Part shown: positions 48,848 through 56,788 of the stretch, in pieces
Layout of the letters: each line of letters begins with the position of its first letter
How positions within the stretch are numbered: position 1 is the first letter of the stretch
Assembly: GCF_001570525.1 (NCBI RefSeq)
Contig: NZ_BBXC01000023.1
Coordinates: 23,494 to 87,493, forward strand
From: Herbidospora sakaeratensis
GTDB taxonomy: Bacteria > Actinomycetota > Actinomycetes > Streptosporangiales > Streptosporangiaceae
Reading direction: 5' to 3'
Length of the DNA: 64,000 bases
Translations under genes and position numbers: made by a program
The notes under the pieces: generated by a model
The model's input: the letters and a program-made list of their open reading frames with translations, nothing else
Told to the model about the DNA's origin: nothing
Database searches by the model: none

Positions 48848-51800
48848 ATGAGGCTTCGCGTTCTCGGTCCCCTCGACATCACGATCGACGGCGCGCAGGT
48901 GCCGCTGCGGTCGGAGAAACAACGGCTGCTGCTGGCCGTGCTGATCGGCAACGCCAACGCTCCCACGGCGGGTTCCCGCCTGATCGGGGCGCTCTGGGAG
49001 GAACCGCCGGCCTCGGCGCACGAGAATCTCCGCCTGTACGTCTACCACCTGCGCAAAGCCCTGGGAGACCGGGACCGGGTGGTCCGCCACCCCTCCGGCT
49101 ACGCCCTGGCGGTCGGCCCCGGCGAGCTCGACGCGGCCGACTTCGAGGCCCTCACGGCCGAGGGCGCGCGGGCGATGAACGGCGGCGACCCCGCCACCGG
49201 GCGGCGGCTGCTGGCCAGGGCCCTGGAGATGTGGCGCGGACCGGCGTACGGCAACCTCGCCGACCACCCCGCGATCTGGCCCGCCGCAACCCGTTTGGAA
49301 GAGGCGCGGTTACGGGCGGCCGAATTGCGGATCACCGCCGACCTCGCACTGGGCCGCCACGAGGACCTCATCGGCGAGCTCACCGGCCTGGTGGCCGAAC
49401 ACCCGACCCGCGAACGGCTGCGTGCCCACCTGATGCTGGCCCTCCATCGGGCCGGGCGGCGGGCCGAGGCGCTGGAGACCTTCCGCGAGGGGCGGCGCGT
49501 CCTCATCGGCGAGCTCGGCCTCGAACCCGGCGCCGAGCTGCGCGCGCTGCACGAGGAGATCCTGCGCGGCGACTCCGGCACGTCCGCGCCGCGCCCGGCC
49601 GAGCCCAAGACCGGGCCGACCCTGTTCCCCACGCCCGCGCAGCTGCCCCACGACGTCGCCGACTTCGTCGGCCGGGCCGAGGAGCTCGGCGAGCTCGACC
49701 GGCTGCTCGACCTGCGGCAGAGCCAGGGCGTGCCGGCCTTCCTCGGGCTCACCGGCATGGGCGGCGTCGGCAAGACCGGCCTGGCGGTCCACTGGGCCCA
49801 CCGCGTCTCCGGCCGCTTCGCCGACGGCCAGCTCTACGTCGACCTGCGCGGCTACGCCGAGGACGCGGAACCGCTGGCCCCCCGGCAGGTGGTCGACCGG
49901 TTCCTGCGGGCGCTCGGCGTGCCGGGCAGCCGGATCCCCGACGACGTCGACGAGCGGGCCGGGTTGCTGCGCAGCGTGCTCTCGCGCCGGCGGGTGCTGC
50001 TCGTGCTCGACAACGCCCGCGACGCCACGCAGGTCAGGCCGCTGCTGCCCGGCTCCCCCGGGTGCGCGGTCATGGTGACCAGCCGCGACGGGCTCGACGG
50101 GCTGGTGGCGCAGGAGCGCGCCGACATCCTCCAGGTCGGCACCCTCGGCGATTCGGAGGGCGTGGCCGTGCTGGCGGGCCTGGCCGGGGGCGCGGTCGAC
50201 CCGGCCGACCCCGAACTGGCCCGGCTGAGCGAGCTCTGCGGCGGGTTGCCGCTGGCGCTGCGCATCGCCGGGGCCCGGCTGGCCGGGCGCACCCGCCTCA
50301 CCGCGGGCGTGCTGGCCGGTCACCTGGCCGACGAGCGCAACCGGCTCAGCGAGCTCAGCCACGGCGGGGTGCGGGTGCGGGCCAACTTCGGGCTCAGCTA
50401 CCGCGACCTCGACCCGGAGGCGGCGACGCTGTTCCGGCGGCTCAGCCTGCTCGGGGTGCCCGACTTCGGCGAATGGGCCGGCGGGCCGCTGCTCGGCATC
50501 GGCCGCGAGCCCCTCGGGGAGCTGTTCGAGCAGCTCGTCGCGGCGCAGCTGCTCGAAGTGGTGGCGCAGGAGGGCGCGGGCGGGGTGCGCTACCGCTTCC
50601 ACGACCTGGTCCGCCTGTTCGCCCGCGAACGCGCCATGGAGGAGGACGACGAGGCCGCCCGCGCCGCCGCGATGGGCCGCTCGCTCACCCTGTGGTTGTC
50701 GCTGGCGCAGGAGGCCCACCGCCGCGAGTACGGCGGCGACTTCGCCGTGCTGCGCGGGAGCACGCCGCGCCGGGTGCCCGACCCGGCGCTGGCCGACGCG
50801 CTGCTCGGCGAGCCGATCGAGTGGCTGGCCGCCGAGCGGGCCGGGCTCGTGGCGGCCGTCTCGCAGGCCGCCGGCCTGGGGCTGGCCTCGCTCGCCTGGG
50901 AGCTCGCGATGACGTGCGTGACGCTGTTCGAGGCCCGCAGCCTGTTCGACGACTGGCGCGCCACCCACGAGGTCGCGCTGGCCGCCGCCCGCGCCGCCGG
51001 CGACGGGCTCGGCGAGGCCGCGATGGTGTACGGACTGGGCAGCCTGGCCCTGTTCCGGCAGGAGTACGCCACCGCGGCCGAACTGCTGGAGGACTCCTCG
51101 GCTCGGTTCGAGGCCCTCGGGGCCGACCACGGCGTGGGGCTGGCGCTGCGCAACCTGGCGCTGCTCGACCGCATCACCGGCACCCCCGAACGCGCCCACC
51201 ACCGCTACAAGGAGGCGGCCGACCTGCTCAGCGAGGCCGGCGACCGGGCGGCCCAGGCCCACTCGGGCATCGGGATGGCCCAGATCCGCCTGGAGGAGGG
51301 CGTGTTCGCCGAGGCCGAGACGCTGCTGCGCGACGCCCTGCGCACCTTCGAGGACATCGGCAACCGGCGCGGGCAGGCGCAGGCGCTGTTCCGGCTCGGC
51401 GACGCCTACCTCCGGCAGGAGCGCCCCGAACCCGCGCGCGACGCGTTCGCGGCGGCGCTGCCGTTGGTGCGCGCCATCGGCGACCTCGTCGGCGAGGCCT
51501 ACCTGCTGCGCGGCCTCGGGCAGGCGCAGCTCGCCTCCGGCGAACGGCCGGCCGCCGAAGCCTCGATGAAGGCCGCCGTCGCCGCCGCGCAACGGGTCGG
51601 CGACCAGTTCGCCGAGGCCAGCGCGTCTCTCGGGCTCGGCTCCCTCTACGAGTCCGGCGATGACCTCGGCGCCGCGGTGCCGCCTCTCGAACGAGCGGTG
51701 ACGTTGTTCGCCGAGATGGACAACACGACCTGGCGGGCCCGCGCAATGGACGCCCTCGCCGTCACCCTCCAGAGGACGGGCGACGAGGAGGCCGCGCGGG

Positions 51801-51892
51801 CCCTGTGGGAGACGGCCCACTCCCTGCTGCTCGGCCTCGACTCCCCCGAGGCCGCGAAGCTGGCGGCGCGGCTCACGCCCCGCCCCGAGTAG
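48848..51892 (+). CDS. AfsR/SARP family regulator with NB-ARC and TPR domains
   Basis: A 1014-residue pathway regulator of the large AfsR class. An OmpR-type winged helix (about 1-95, MRLRVLGPLDITIDGAQVPLRSEKQRLLLAVL) and the BTAD helical domain (about 95-245) form the SARP unit. An NB-ARC ATPase follows with P-loop GMGGVGKT near residue 305, VLLVLDNARD and GGLPLALRIAGARL. The rest, from about 640, is TPR repeats. The ATG at 48848 is preferred over the GTG at 48842, because GAAGG then sits five bases upstream. SARPs bind heptamer direct repeats; suitable pairs lie before the LamG-RHS operon and before the NMHWGN peptide operon. The TPR part could sense a peptide or protein partner. Confidence 0.94.
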   Translation: MRLRVLGPLDITIDGAQVPLRSEKQRLLLAVLIGNANAPTAGSRLIGALWEEPPASAHENLRLYVYHLRKALGDRDRVVRHPSGYALAVGPGELDAADFEALTAEGARAMNGGDPATGRRLLARALEMWRGPAYGNLADHPAIWPAATRLEEARLRAAELRITADLALGRHEDLIGELTGLVAEHPTRERLRAHLMLALHRAGRRAEALETFREGRRVLIGELGLEPGAELRALHEEILRGDSGTSAPRPAEPKTGPTLFPTPAQLPHDVADFVGRAEELGELDRLLDLRQSQGVPAFLGLTGMGGVGKTGLAVHWAHRVSGRFADGQLYVDLRGYAEDAEPLAPRQVVDRFLRALGVPGSRIPDDVDERAGLLRSVLSRRRVLLVLDNARDATQVRPLLPGSPGCAVMVTSRDGLDGLVAQERADILQVGTLGDSEGVAVLAGLAGGAVDPADPELARLSELCGGLPLALRIAGARLAGRTRLTAGVLAGHLADERNRLSELSHGGVRVRANFGLSYRDLDPEAATLFRRLSLLGVPDFGEWAGGPLLGIGREPLGELFEQLVAAQLLEVVAQEGAGGVRYRFHDLVRLFARERAMEEDDEAARAAAMGRSLTLWLSLAQEAHRREYGGDFAVLRGSTPRRVPDPALADALLGEPIEWLAAERAGLVAAVSQAAGLGLASLAWELAMTCVTLFEARSLFDDWRATHEVALAAARAAGDGLGEAAMVYGLGSLALFRQEYATAAELLEDSSARFEALGADHGVGLALRNLALLDRITGTPERAHHRYKEAADLLSEAGDRAAQAHSGIGMAQIRLEEGVFAEAETLLRDALRTFEDIGNRRGQAQALFRLGDAYLRQERPEPARDAFAAALPLVRAIGDLVGEAYLLRGLGQAQLASGERPAAEASMKAAVAAAQRVGDQFAEASASLGLGSLYESGDDLGAAVPPLERAVTLFAEMDNTTWRARAMDALAVTLQRTGDEEAARALWETAHSLLLGLDSPEAAKLAARLTPRPE

Positions 51893-51912
51893 GCCGTCTC
51901 CGTCCTGGGACG

Positions 51913-52068
51913 CTAGGGGCAGTCGTAGTTGCCCCAGTGCATGTTCTCCGGGCACAGGTTGACGATGACCTCGTTCCACGGCACGGCCGAGGCCGGCCCG
52001 TGGAACGTCAGGAGCACGCCGATGACCAGAGCGAAGACGATCAGTCCTGCTTTGACGACTCTCTTCAT
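51913..52068 (-). CDS. NMHWGN peptide 3 (51-aa secreted peptide)
   Basis: A 51-residue secreted peptide not belonging to any family I know. It has a basic start (MKRVVKAG), a hydrophobic segment and a cleavage site near ASA-V (about residue 28), leaving a mature peptide of roughly 23 residues with two cysteines around the core NMHWGN, ending NYDCP. The start has GGGGAAT seven bases before it. It begins 28 bases after peptide 2 and ends 20 bases from the convergent SARP stop. Two homologues precede it in the same operon. Signal, antimicrobial or modified-peptide roles are possible. Confidence 0.8.
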   Translation of the reverse strand: MKRVVKAGLIVFALVIGVLLTFHGPASAVPWNEVIVNLCPENMHWGNYDCP

Positions 52069-52096
52069 GTGATTCCCCGTCAGGAAGGGAGCCCGT

Positions 52097-52294
52097 TCAG
52101 TCGCTGGGACGTTCGTTGCCCCAGTGCATGTTCGGGTCCGGAGGGACGACGCACTCGTCGGGGTCGACAGCGTAGTCGCACGGAGGAGGCGGCAGCGGCC
52201 CCGGCGCCGCGAAGGCCGGGGCGCCGAACACCCCGATTCCGCCCGCTGCCAGCGCGGCCACGACGACGGCCTTCCGGCCCTTCTTCAGGTTCAC
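52097..52294 (-). CDS. NMHWGN peptide 2 (65-aa secreted peptide)
   Basis: A 65-residue secreted peptide. GTG start overlapping the peptide 1 stop as GTGA. The N-terminus (NLKKGRKAVVVAALAAGGIGVFG) is a signal sequence cut near AFA-A (about residue 29). The mature part is proline-rich (GPLPPPPCDYAV), with two cysteines before the core and the end DPNMHWGNERPSD. Only the NMHWGN core and the secretion signal are shared with its neighbours; the rest differs, which suggests the core is the functional element. Confidence 0.8.
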   Translation of the reverse strand: MNLKKGRKAVVVAALAAGGIGVFGAPAFAAPGPLPPPPCDYAVDPDECVVPPDPNMHWGNERPSD

Positions 52295-52518
52295 GTGGCG
52301 CCCCCATCCGGGTTGTCGTTCCCACAGGTGGGGTTGCCCCAGTGCATGTTGCTCCCGCACACGATGGGGTTCTGCTGATACTTGGAGGGATCGTTGACGG
52401 TGATGATGATCAGGACGCCGCCGTCGGGTTCGTCGGCCGCCGCGGGCGCGCTGAGTGCCCCGAGGACGCCGGCCGTCAGCGCGAGAACGGCCAGCCCCTT
52501 GATCGCTCTTTCCTTCAT
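52291..52518 (-). CDS. NMHWGN peptide 1 (75-aa secreted peptide)
   Basis: A 75-residue secreted peptide and first gene of the peptide operon. The signal sequence (MKERAIKGLAVLALTAG) is cut near AAA-D (about residue 31). The mature part DEPDGGVLIIITVNDPSKY continues to IVCGSNMHWGNPTCGND, so the core is bracketed by two cysteines, as in peptide 3. The ATG at 52518 has GGGGGA upstream. A longer open frame exists but lacks a ribosome site. It lies 45 bases downstream of a SARP-type heptamer pair. No modifying enzyme is adjacent. Confidence 0.82.
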   Translation of the reverse strand: MKERAIKGLAVLALTAGVLGALSAPAAADEPDGGVLIIITVNDPSKYQQNPIVCGSNMHWGNPTCGNDNPDGGAT

Positions 52519-52547
52519 GGTTGGTCCCCCGTCAGAGGTGGGAGGCC

Positions 52548-52580
52548 AGCCTGGCACGCCCGCGTATACGGGGCGTATAT
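52548..52580 (-). promoter_or_regulatory. SARP-type heptamer pair in the NMHWGN peptide promoter
   Basis: On the plus strand CGTATAC (52563-52569) and CGTATAT (52574-52580) repeat with an 11-bp period and a four-base spacer. Read toward the peptide genes, nine bases lie between the repeats and CAGGCT (52548-52553), a possible -10. Spacing and heptamer agree with the LamG-RHS promoter, so one regulator probably serves both, most likely the SARP encoded between them. Confidence 0.65.
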
Positions 52581-52587
52581 CCCCGCG

Positions 52588-53400
52588 TCAGAAGCGGCTT
52601 CCGCTCGGGTGGACGACCACCTCGACGCCCACGCCGAGGTCGCCGAGCGTGCGGGCGGCGTCGGCCAGCGAGAGGCGGACCAGCGGGAACAGCCGCTCCG
52701 GCGGCAGCGGGGTGACCGACAGCACGACGAAGACCACCCGGGAGGGGCGGGCGCCGCCGGCGAACCGGCGGCGGGCCGCCGTCGCGGCGGTGGTGACGAC
52801 CGGGCCGAGGGCGGCGGGGGTGGTCACGTAGACGAGGTCGCCGCGCGCGGTGAGCAGGTCGCCGAGGTCGCCGCCGGGCAGGGCGAGCAGGTCGGGGCGG
52901 AGGTTCCCGGCGTTGGCCGCGTAGACGCGGGGCGACTCCCCCGGGCGCCAGTCGGGCAGTTCGGGGTCGGCGCCGAAGAGGGGGCGGACGGTGGCCAGGG
53001 CGGCCGCCAGGCGCTCGGGGTCGAGTTCGTGCCAGTCGCCGTCGACCAGCGCCCAGCGGTCGTCCATCACCGCCTGGAGCCAGGCCAGCGCGCGGGCGCC
53101 GCCGATGTCCGTGCGGCCGGCGTACATGCGGACGGTTCCCGACCGGAGCGCGGCCACCCTCGCGCCGGCGGGCTGGAGGAGGGCGCGCTGCAGCAGGTAG
53201 CCGACGTCGACGGCGTCGCGGTAGCCGGACACGCTGCCGACCTTGACGCGGTAGCGGTCGGCCCGCGTGTGGGCGGCGCGGCAGGCGGGCGGCACGACCG
53301 CCTGCCACGTCACGGCGGCTCCGTCGGCGCGGGTGTCGATCCGGGCGTCGAGGCGGGCGTCGAGTTCGGCCCGGGGTAATGGAGGGCGGCAGCGGCTCAT
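52588..53400 (-). CDS. conserved hypothetical protein, divergent to nuclease-helicase operon
   Basis: A 270-residue soluble protein I cannot assign. Noticeable segments are YRVKVGSVSGYRDAVDVGYLLQRALLQPAG, MDDRWALVDGDWHELDPERL near residue 120 and, at the end, SRVVFVVLSVTPLPPERL followed by LSLADAARTLGDLGVGVEVVV. The DGDWHELD and final pattern faintly recall the TIGR04141/DUF6119 sporadic proteins; this is weak. It is transcribed away from the nuclease-helicase operon out of a shared 115-base promoter region (TTGCTT, 17 bases, TACATT on its own strand), so it may regulate or belong to that system. Confidence 0.7.
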   Translation of the reverse strand: MSRCRPPLPRAELDARLDARIDTRADGAAVTWQAVVPPACRAAHTRADRYRVKVGSVSGYRDAVDVGYLLQRALLQPAGARVAALRSGTVRMYAGRTDIGGARALAWLQAVMDDRWALVDGDWHELDPERLAAALATVRPLFGADPELPDWRPGESPRVYAANAGNLRPDLLALPGGDLGDLLTARGDLVYVTTPAALGPVVTTAATAARRRFAGGARPSRVVFVVLSVTPLPPERLFPLVRLSLADAARTLGDLGVGVEVVVHPSGSRF

Positions 53401-53434
53401 GGGTCGTCTTCCTTCTCGCGGGTGTCTTCAGTTG

Positions 53435-53514
53435 TGGAAATGTAATGCTGGAAATTACTGGAAGCAACTGGAATAGCTTGGCTTTCCCTGGGGCCGCTGT
53501 TAAGGTGCGGAAAC
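53435..53514. promoter_or_regulatory. divergent promoters with phased CTGGAA array
   Basis: TGGAA occurs at 53435, 53449, 53459 and 53469, the last three 10 bp apart as CTGGAA, and TGG recurs at 53479. Plus-strand promoter: TTGGCT (53478-53483), 17 bases, TAAGGT (53501-53506), eight bases before the GTG at 53515, giving a leaderless mRNA. Minus-strand promoter: TTGCTT (53462-53467), 17 bases, TACATT (53439-53444). The array covers both and ends at the plus-strand -35, as an activator or repressor filament would. Confidence 0.65.
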
Positions 53515-54264
53515 GTGGATCTGGACGGGCTGGAAGCACAGATGGGGAAGCTGAGGAAAGCCATCCGGCAGGCGACGACGGCCGGGCGGCACGCCGAGGC
53601 GCGGGCGCTGCGGGCCCGGCTGCGGGAGGCCGAGCGTCAGTGGGACGCCGAGGTCGAGCAGCCCGCGACACAACCTCCGCTGGTTCCGGTACGCGAACAG
53701 GTCCACCGGGCGCTGACCCTGCTCGGCGCCCCGACCGCCGCGAAGATGATCGTCGCGGTCGACGAGTCGTTCTTCGGCGGCCAGATGGCCAACACCCAGC
53801 TCACCAGCCTCCGGCGCGACGAGGAGAAGTCCTACCGGTCGGCGCCCGGCGCCCGGCCCTACTACCTGTGCGCGGCGCTCACCTCCGAACTGCTGTCCCC
53901 GGCCCGCGGTTTACTGGCGCTCAGCACGTGGGGGCTGCCGCAGCGGATCATCGGGCCGCTGAGCCCGCGCACCGACTTCCTGACCTCGGCCGTCCGGCTC
54001 GCCGAGCACCTCATGCGGCTCGACGACGCCTCGCCGGGCGCGTTCCGGCTGCTGGGGCAGCTGGCGCAGAACATCCCGGGGGCCGGCGACGGCTTCGGAC
54101 CGGCCGATCCGGCCAAGGTGATCGCCGCGGCGGGGGCGGAGCTGGCCGTACACCAGGAGAGGGATCAGATGGACAGGCGGGAGGCGGCCGCGCGGGCGGC
54201 AGACCGGCTCGGGCCGGTCGAGCGGCTCTTCGGTTCGGGAGTCAAGACGGTGAGGTCCGCGTGA
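53515..54264 (+). CDS. hypothetical protein, first gene of nuclease-helicase operon
   Basis: A 249-residue protein of unknown function from a leaderless GTG. Residues 1-50 are a heptad-rich charged coiled coil (QMGKLRKAIRQATTAGRHAEARALRARLREAERQW). The middle part, RALTLLGAPTAAKMIVAVDESFFGGQMANTQLTSLRRDEEKSY at about 60-105, looks like a winged-helix, then RPYYLCAALT and STWGLPQRIIGPLSPRTDFL. A DNA-binding or adaptor role is plausible. The next gene overlaps as GTGA. Confidence 0.75.
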   Translation: MDLDGLEAQMGKLRKAIRQATTAGRHAEARALRARLREAERQWDAEVEQPATQPPLVPVREQVHRALTLLGAPTAAKMIVAVDESFFGGQMANTQLTSLRRDEEKSYRSAPGARPYYLCAALTSELLSPARGLLALSTWGLPQRIIGPLSPRTDFLTSAVRLAEHLMRLDDASPGAFRLLGQLAQNIPGAGDGFGPADPAKVIAAAGAELAVHQERDQMDRREAAARAADRLGPVERLFGSGVKTVRSA

Positions 54265-55334
54265 ACCGGCTCGACGCCATCCGGGGCACCACGCCGGGGC
54301 AGGACCACAACGCGCGCAGCATCGCCGCCCTGGCGGCGAACCCGGCGTGCGACCGGCGGGCGGTCCTCGACGCGGCGGCGATCGACAAGCCCCGGCTGAT
54401 GCGGCGGTTGCGGTTCGACGACCGGTGGGGCCAGTCGCCGTTCGCGATCCAGCGCAACCAGCAGTTCACCGACCTGGTGAAGGCCAACGGCGCGGCCCAC
54501 CTGCTGCGGCTGCTGCGCACCCTGCTCGACCTGCCCATCGAGGAGGCGGGTTACGTCAACCTCGAAGACGCCGGGGGCAACGAGGGCCACGTCGCGCGGC
54601 ACGGGCACACCCGCCGCATCATCCGGCAGACCGCCGAGGGCCGGGGCCGGGCCACCATCCTCGACCGGCCGCTGCTGCGGCTCGACGTCGCGGGCGCGCA
54701 GGTCTACCTGGAACCCGACGTCATCGCGTTCCAGCTGGGCGGCCGGTTCCACATCGTGGCGATCAAGTCGTTCGCGATCGTCGACGACCAGGCCGACACC
54801 CCGAAGGTGTCGGCGGCGGCGCGCGAGGCGGCGGTCTACGTCCACGCGCTGCGCGACCTCGTCGGCCGCGACCTGGTCTCCCACGACGTGATCCTGGTCT
54901 GCCCGCGCGACTTCACCAACGAGCCGACGGCGACCACGGTCGACGTCCGCCACCAGCTCGTCACCCTCGCCCGGCAGCTCTCCCGGCTGACCCGGATCGA
55001 CACGATCCTCGACCGGCTGCCCGCCGGCCTCAGCCTCGACGTCGACGCGCTGCCGGCGGCCCAGATCGAGGCCGCCGTGGCCGCCATCCCGGCGCGTTAC
55101 GCGCCGCAGTGCCTGTCGGCCTGCGAGTTGTCGCACCTGTGCCGCCGCGAGGCCCACGACCTGGGTCACCTCGACGCGCTGGGCCGCATCGTCCGCGACG
55201 ACCTGGGCGGCATCGAGTCGGTGCAGACCGCGCTGCGGGTGGCGACCCCGGGCGAGCCGGTGGCCGACGACCAGGCCGAGATCGCCGAGCGGCTCCGCCA
55301 CGTGGCGCGCCTCTACGACGAGGCGGTCGCGTGA
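54261..55334 (+). CDS. Cas4/RecB-like PD-(D/E)XK nuclease homologue with Fe-S cysteines
   Basis: A 357-residue protein with the layout of Cas4/AddB-type nucleases: an N-terminal cysteine C30, a core with EPDVIAF (D153), VAIKSF (K169) and a helix REAAVYVHALRDL (about 188-200, RecB motif QxxxY-like), and three C-terminal cysteines C284, C288 and C294 in QCLSACELSHLC. Four cysteines in this order hold a [4Fe-4S] cluster in the family. The acidic residue two before the catalytic lysine is alanine (A167), so the active site is altered or an acidic residue has moved. GTG start overlapping the previous stop. Likely DNA substrate together with the helicase two genes on. Confidence 0.75.
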   Translation: MNRLDAIRGTTPGQDHNARSIAALAANPACDRRAVLDAAAIDKPRLMRRLRFDDRWGQSPFAIQRNQQFTDLVKANGAAHLLRLLRTLLDLPIEEAGYVNLEDAGGNEGHVARHGHTRRIIRQTAEGRGRATILDRPLLRLDVAGAQVYLEPDVIAFQLGGRFHIVAIKSFAIVDDQADTPKVSAAAREAAVYVHALRDLVGRDLVSHDVILVCPRDFTNEPTATTVDVRHQLVTLARQLSRLTRIDTILDRLPAGLSLDVDALPAAQIEAAVAAIPARYAPQCLSACELSHLCRREAHDLGHLDALGRIVRDDLGGIESVQTALRVATPGEPVADDQAEIAERLRHVARLYDEAVA

Positions 55335-56788
55335 GCCTGCTCCACTCCTACGTGAAGGTGCGGGCGCGGGAACGGGGACGGGCGCTGCCGCGCGCCACCG
55401 TGCGCCACGTCCATCTGGCCGAGGCGCCCATGGTGTTCGTGCCGCTGCGGCTGGCCGGTGAGGCCGCCGCGCCGCTCGGCGCGATGGTCGGCACCGACCC
55501 CGCCCGGCCGAAGTTGCTCGTGGTGCCGCAGCCGCGCAACCGCGACCTGCGGTTCCAGTTCCTCGCCGACCTGGGGGCGGTGCTGCTGCCCTACGTCGAC
55601 CGCATCTCCCGGCAGGTCGAGACGGTCGAGGCCAAGACGCCGTTCGACCGCTGCCTCGACGCGCCCCAGATCGTCGTGCCGAGCCCCGGCGGCGTCGAGT
55701 TCACCGCCAAGCTGGGCCGCTCCTCGCGGTTCCGGCGCACGACCGGGCCCTACGCGGTCGACCCGGCGGTGCCGATGCTGGGCCGGTGGTTGACGTTCCT
55801 GGCCGAGCAGAGCGAGTTCGCCGGGTCGTCGCTGATGGTGGCGATGACCGACCTGCTGACCGCCCACTGGGTGACCGGGCAGAGCGCCGCCGAAGACGGC
55901 GACCTGGCCGCGCTGCTCGGCTGGATCGACCCGCCCGAGGGCCTGACCGGCCCCGAGGCGGCGGCGCTGGCCGACGACCCGCTGAGCCCACCCGCCGGGC
56001 CTGACACCCATCCCGAGTTCGACCGGCAGGAGCTCCAGAAGGCGATCGAGCACTACGACGCGACCGGCTCGGCCGCGCAGGTCGAAGAGGCGCTGCACGG
56101 CCAGCTGCGGCCCACGTGGGATCGCATGTGGCAGGCGATCGGGCTGCTCGCGGCGCTGAAGGAGTCGCCCGGCGCGACCGCGCGCTGGGAGCGCGACCGC
56201 GTCCACGTCGCCCTCCACCGCGCCTGGATCGACGGCGGCGGCCTGCCGCAGGGCAAGCGCGACAGCGCGGTCGCGGCGGCCAAGCGGCTGGCCCGGCTGG
56301 AGGCGGCGCAGCAGTCGTTCGAGGCGACCCGCGCCTTCGACGACCCGCTCGTGATGGCCGAATACCGGGCCGACGGGGTGGCGTTCGCGGGCGAGGTCGT
56401 GGCCGTCGACCTGACGCGGCGCATCGTGCCGCCGGGCGGCAAGCGCGAGGTACCGCGTCCCCTGGTGACGATCGAGACCGCCGATCCGGTACGCCTGGCG
56501 AAGGGCAAGAAGGTGCGCTCGCCCTCCCGTCCGCGTCAGTCGGCGACCATCGCCGACATCACCGAGACGACGGTGACCGTCCAGATCGACGACGGCATGG
56601 GCCGGGGCGGCCAGCCCGCCGAGGGCAGCGTGCCGGGGGTCGGGACCGTGATCTGCTACACCGAGCTCGACCCCGGCGAGTCGCGCCGCGCGCCCCTGCC
56701 GCCGCGCGAGGAGACGCCGTGGACCCACGGCGGCCCGCCGCCCGAGTACGTGCCCACCGACGACGACGCGATGGAGCCCTGGTCGTGA
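55331..56788 (+). CDS. hypothetical protein of nuclease-helicase operon
   Basis: A 485-residue soluble protein without a family I recognise. The N-terminal 180 residues have a mixed alpha/beta pattern (APMVFVPLRLAGEAAAPLGAMVG, LLVVPQPRNRDLRFQFLADLGAVLLPYVD). The middle is helical, and the last 130 residues are beta-rich with VMAEYRADGVAFAGEVVAVDLTRRI and ATIADITETTVTVQIDDGM, suggestive of an OB- or SH3-like nucleic-acid binding fold. It starts at a GTG in the nuclease stop and ends in the helicase start, so it is probably a structural subunit of the same machine. Confidence 0.75.
   Translation: MSLLHSYVKVRARERGRALPRATVRHVHLAEAPMVFVPLRLAGEAAAPLGAMVGTDPARPKLLVVPQPRNRDLRFQFLADLGAVLLPYVDRISRQVETVEAKTPFDRCLDAPQIVVPSPGGVEFTAKLGRSSRFRRTTGPYAVDPAVPMLGRWLTFLAEQSEFAGSSLMVAMTDLLTAHWVTGQSAAEDGDLAALLGWIDPPEGLTGPEAAALADDPLSPPAGPDTHPEFDRQELQKAIEHYDATGSAAQVEEALHGQLRPTWDRMWQAIGLLAALKESPGATARWERDRVHVALHRAWIDGGGLPQGKRDSAVAAAKRLARLEAAQQSFEATRAFDDPLVMAEYRADGVAFAGEVVAVDLTRRIVPPGGKREVPRPLVTIETADPVRLAKGKKVRSPSRPRQSATIADITETTVTVQIDDGMGRGGQPAEGSVPGVGTVICYTELDPGESRRAPLPPREETPWTHGGPPPEYVPTDDDAMEPWS

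Noticed and set aside
49310-51979. An 889-codon minus-strand frame opposite the SARP gene
   Set aside because: The SARP frame has complete winged-helix, BTAD, NB-ARC and TPR features; the antisense frame has none.
51913-52518. NMHWGN peptides considered as lanthipeptide, lasso or P450-crosslinked RiPP precursors
   Set aside because: No lanthionine synthetase, lasso cyclase/protease, radical SAM, YcaO or P450 gene adjoins them, and each carries an ordinary Sec signal rather than a RiPP leader. A distant modifying enzyme cannot be excluded.
53435-53483. Regular short repeats considered as a CRISPR array
   Set aside because: The unit is only six bases with 10-bp period, no spacer-length unique segments are present, and the Cas4-like gene nearby has no other cas genes with it.
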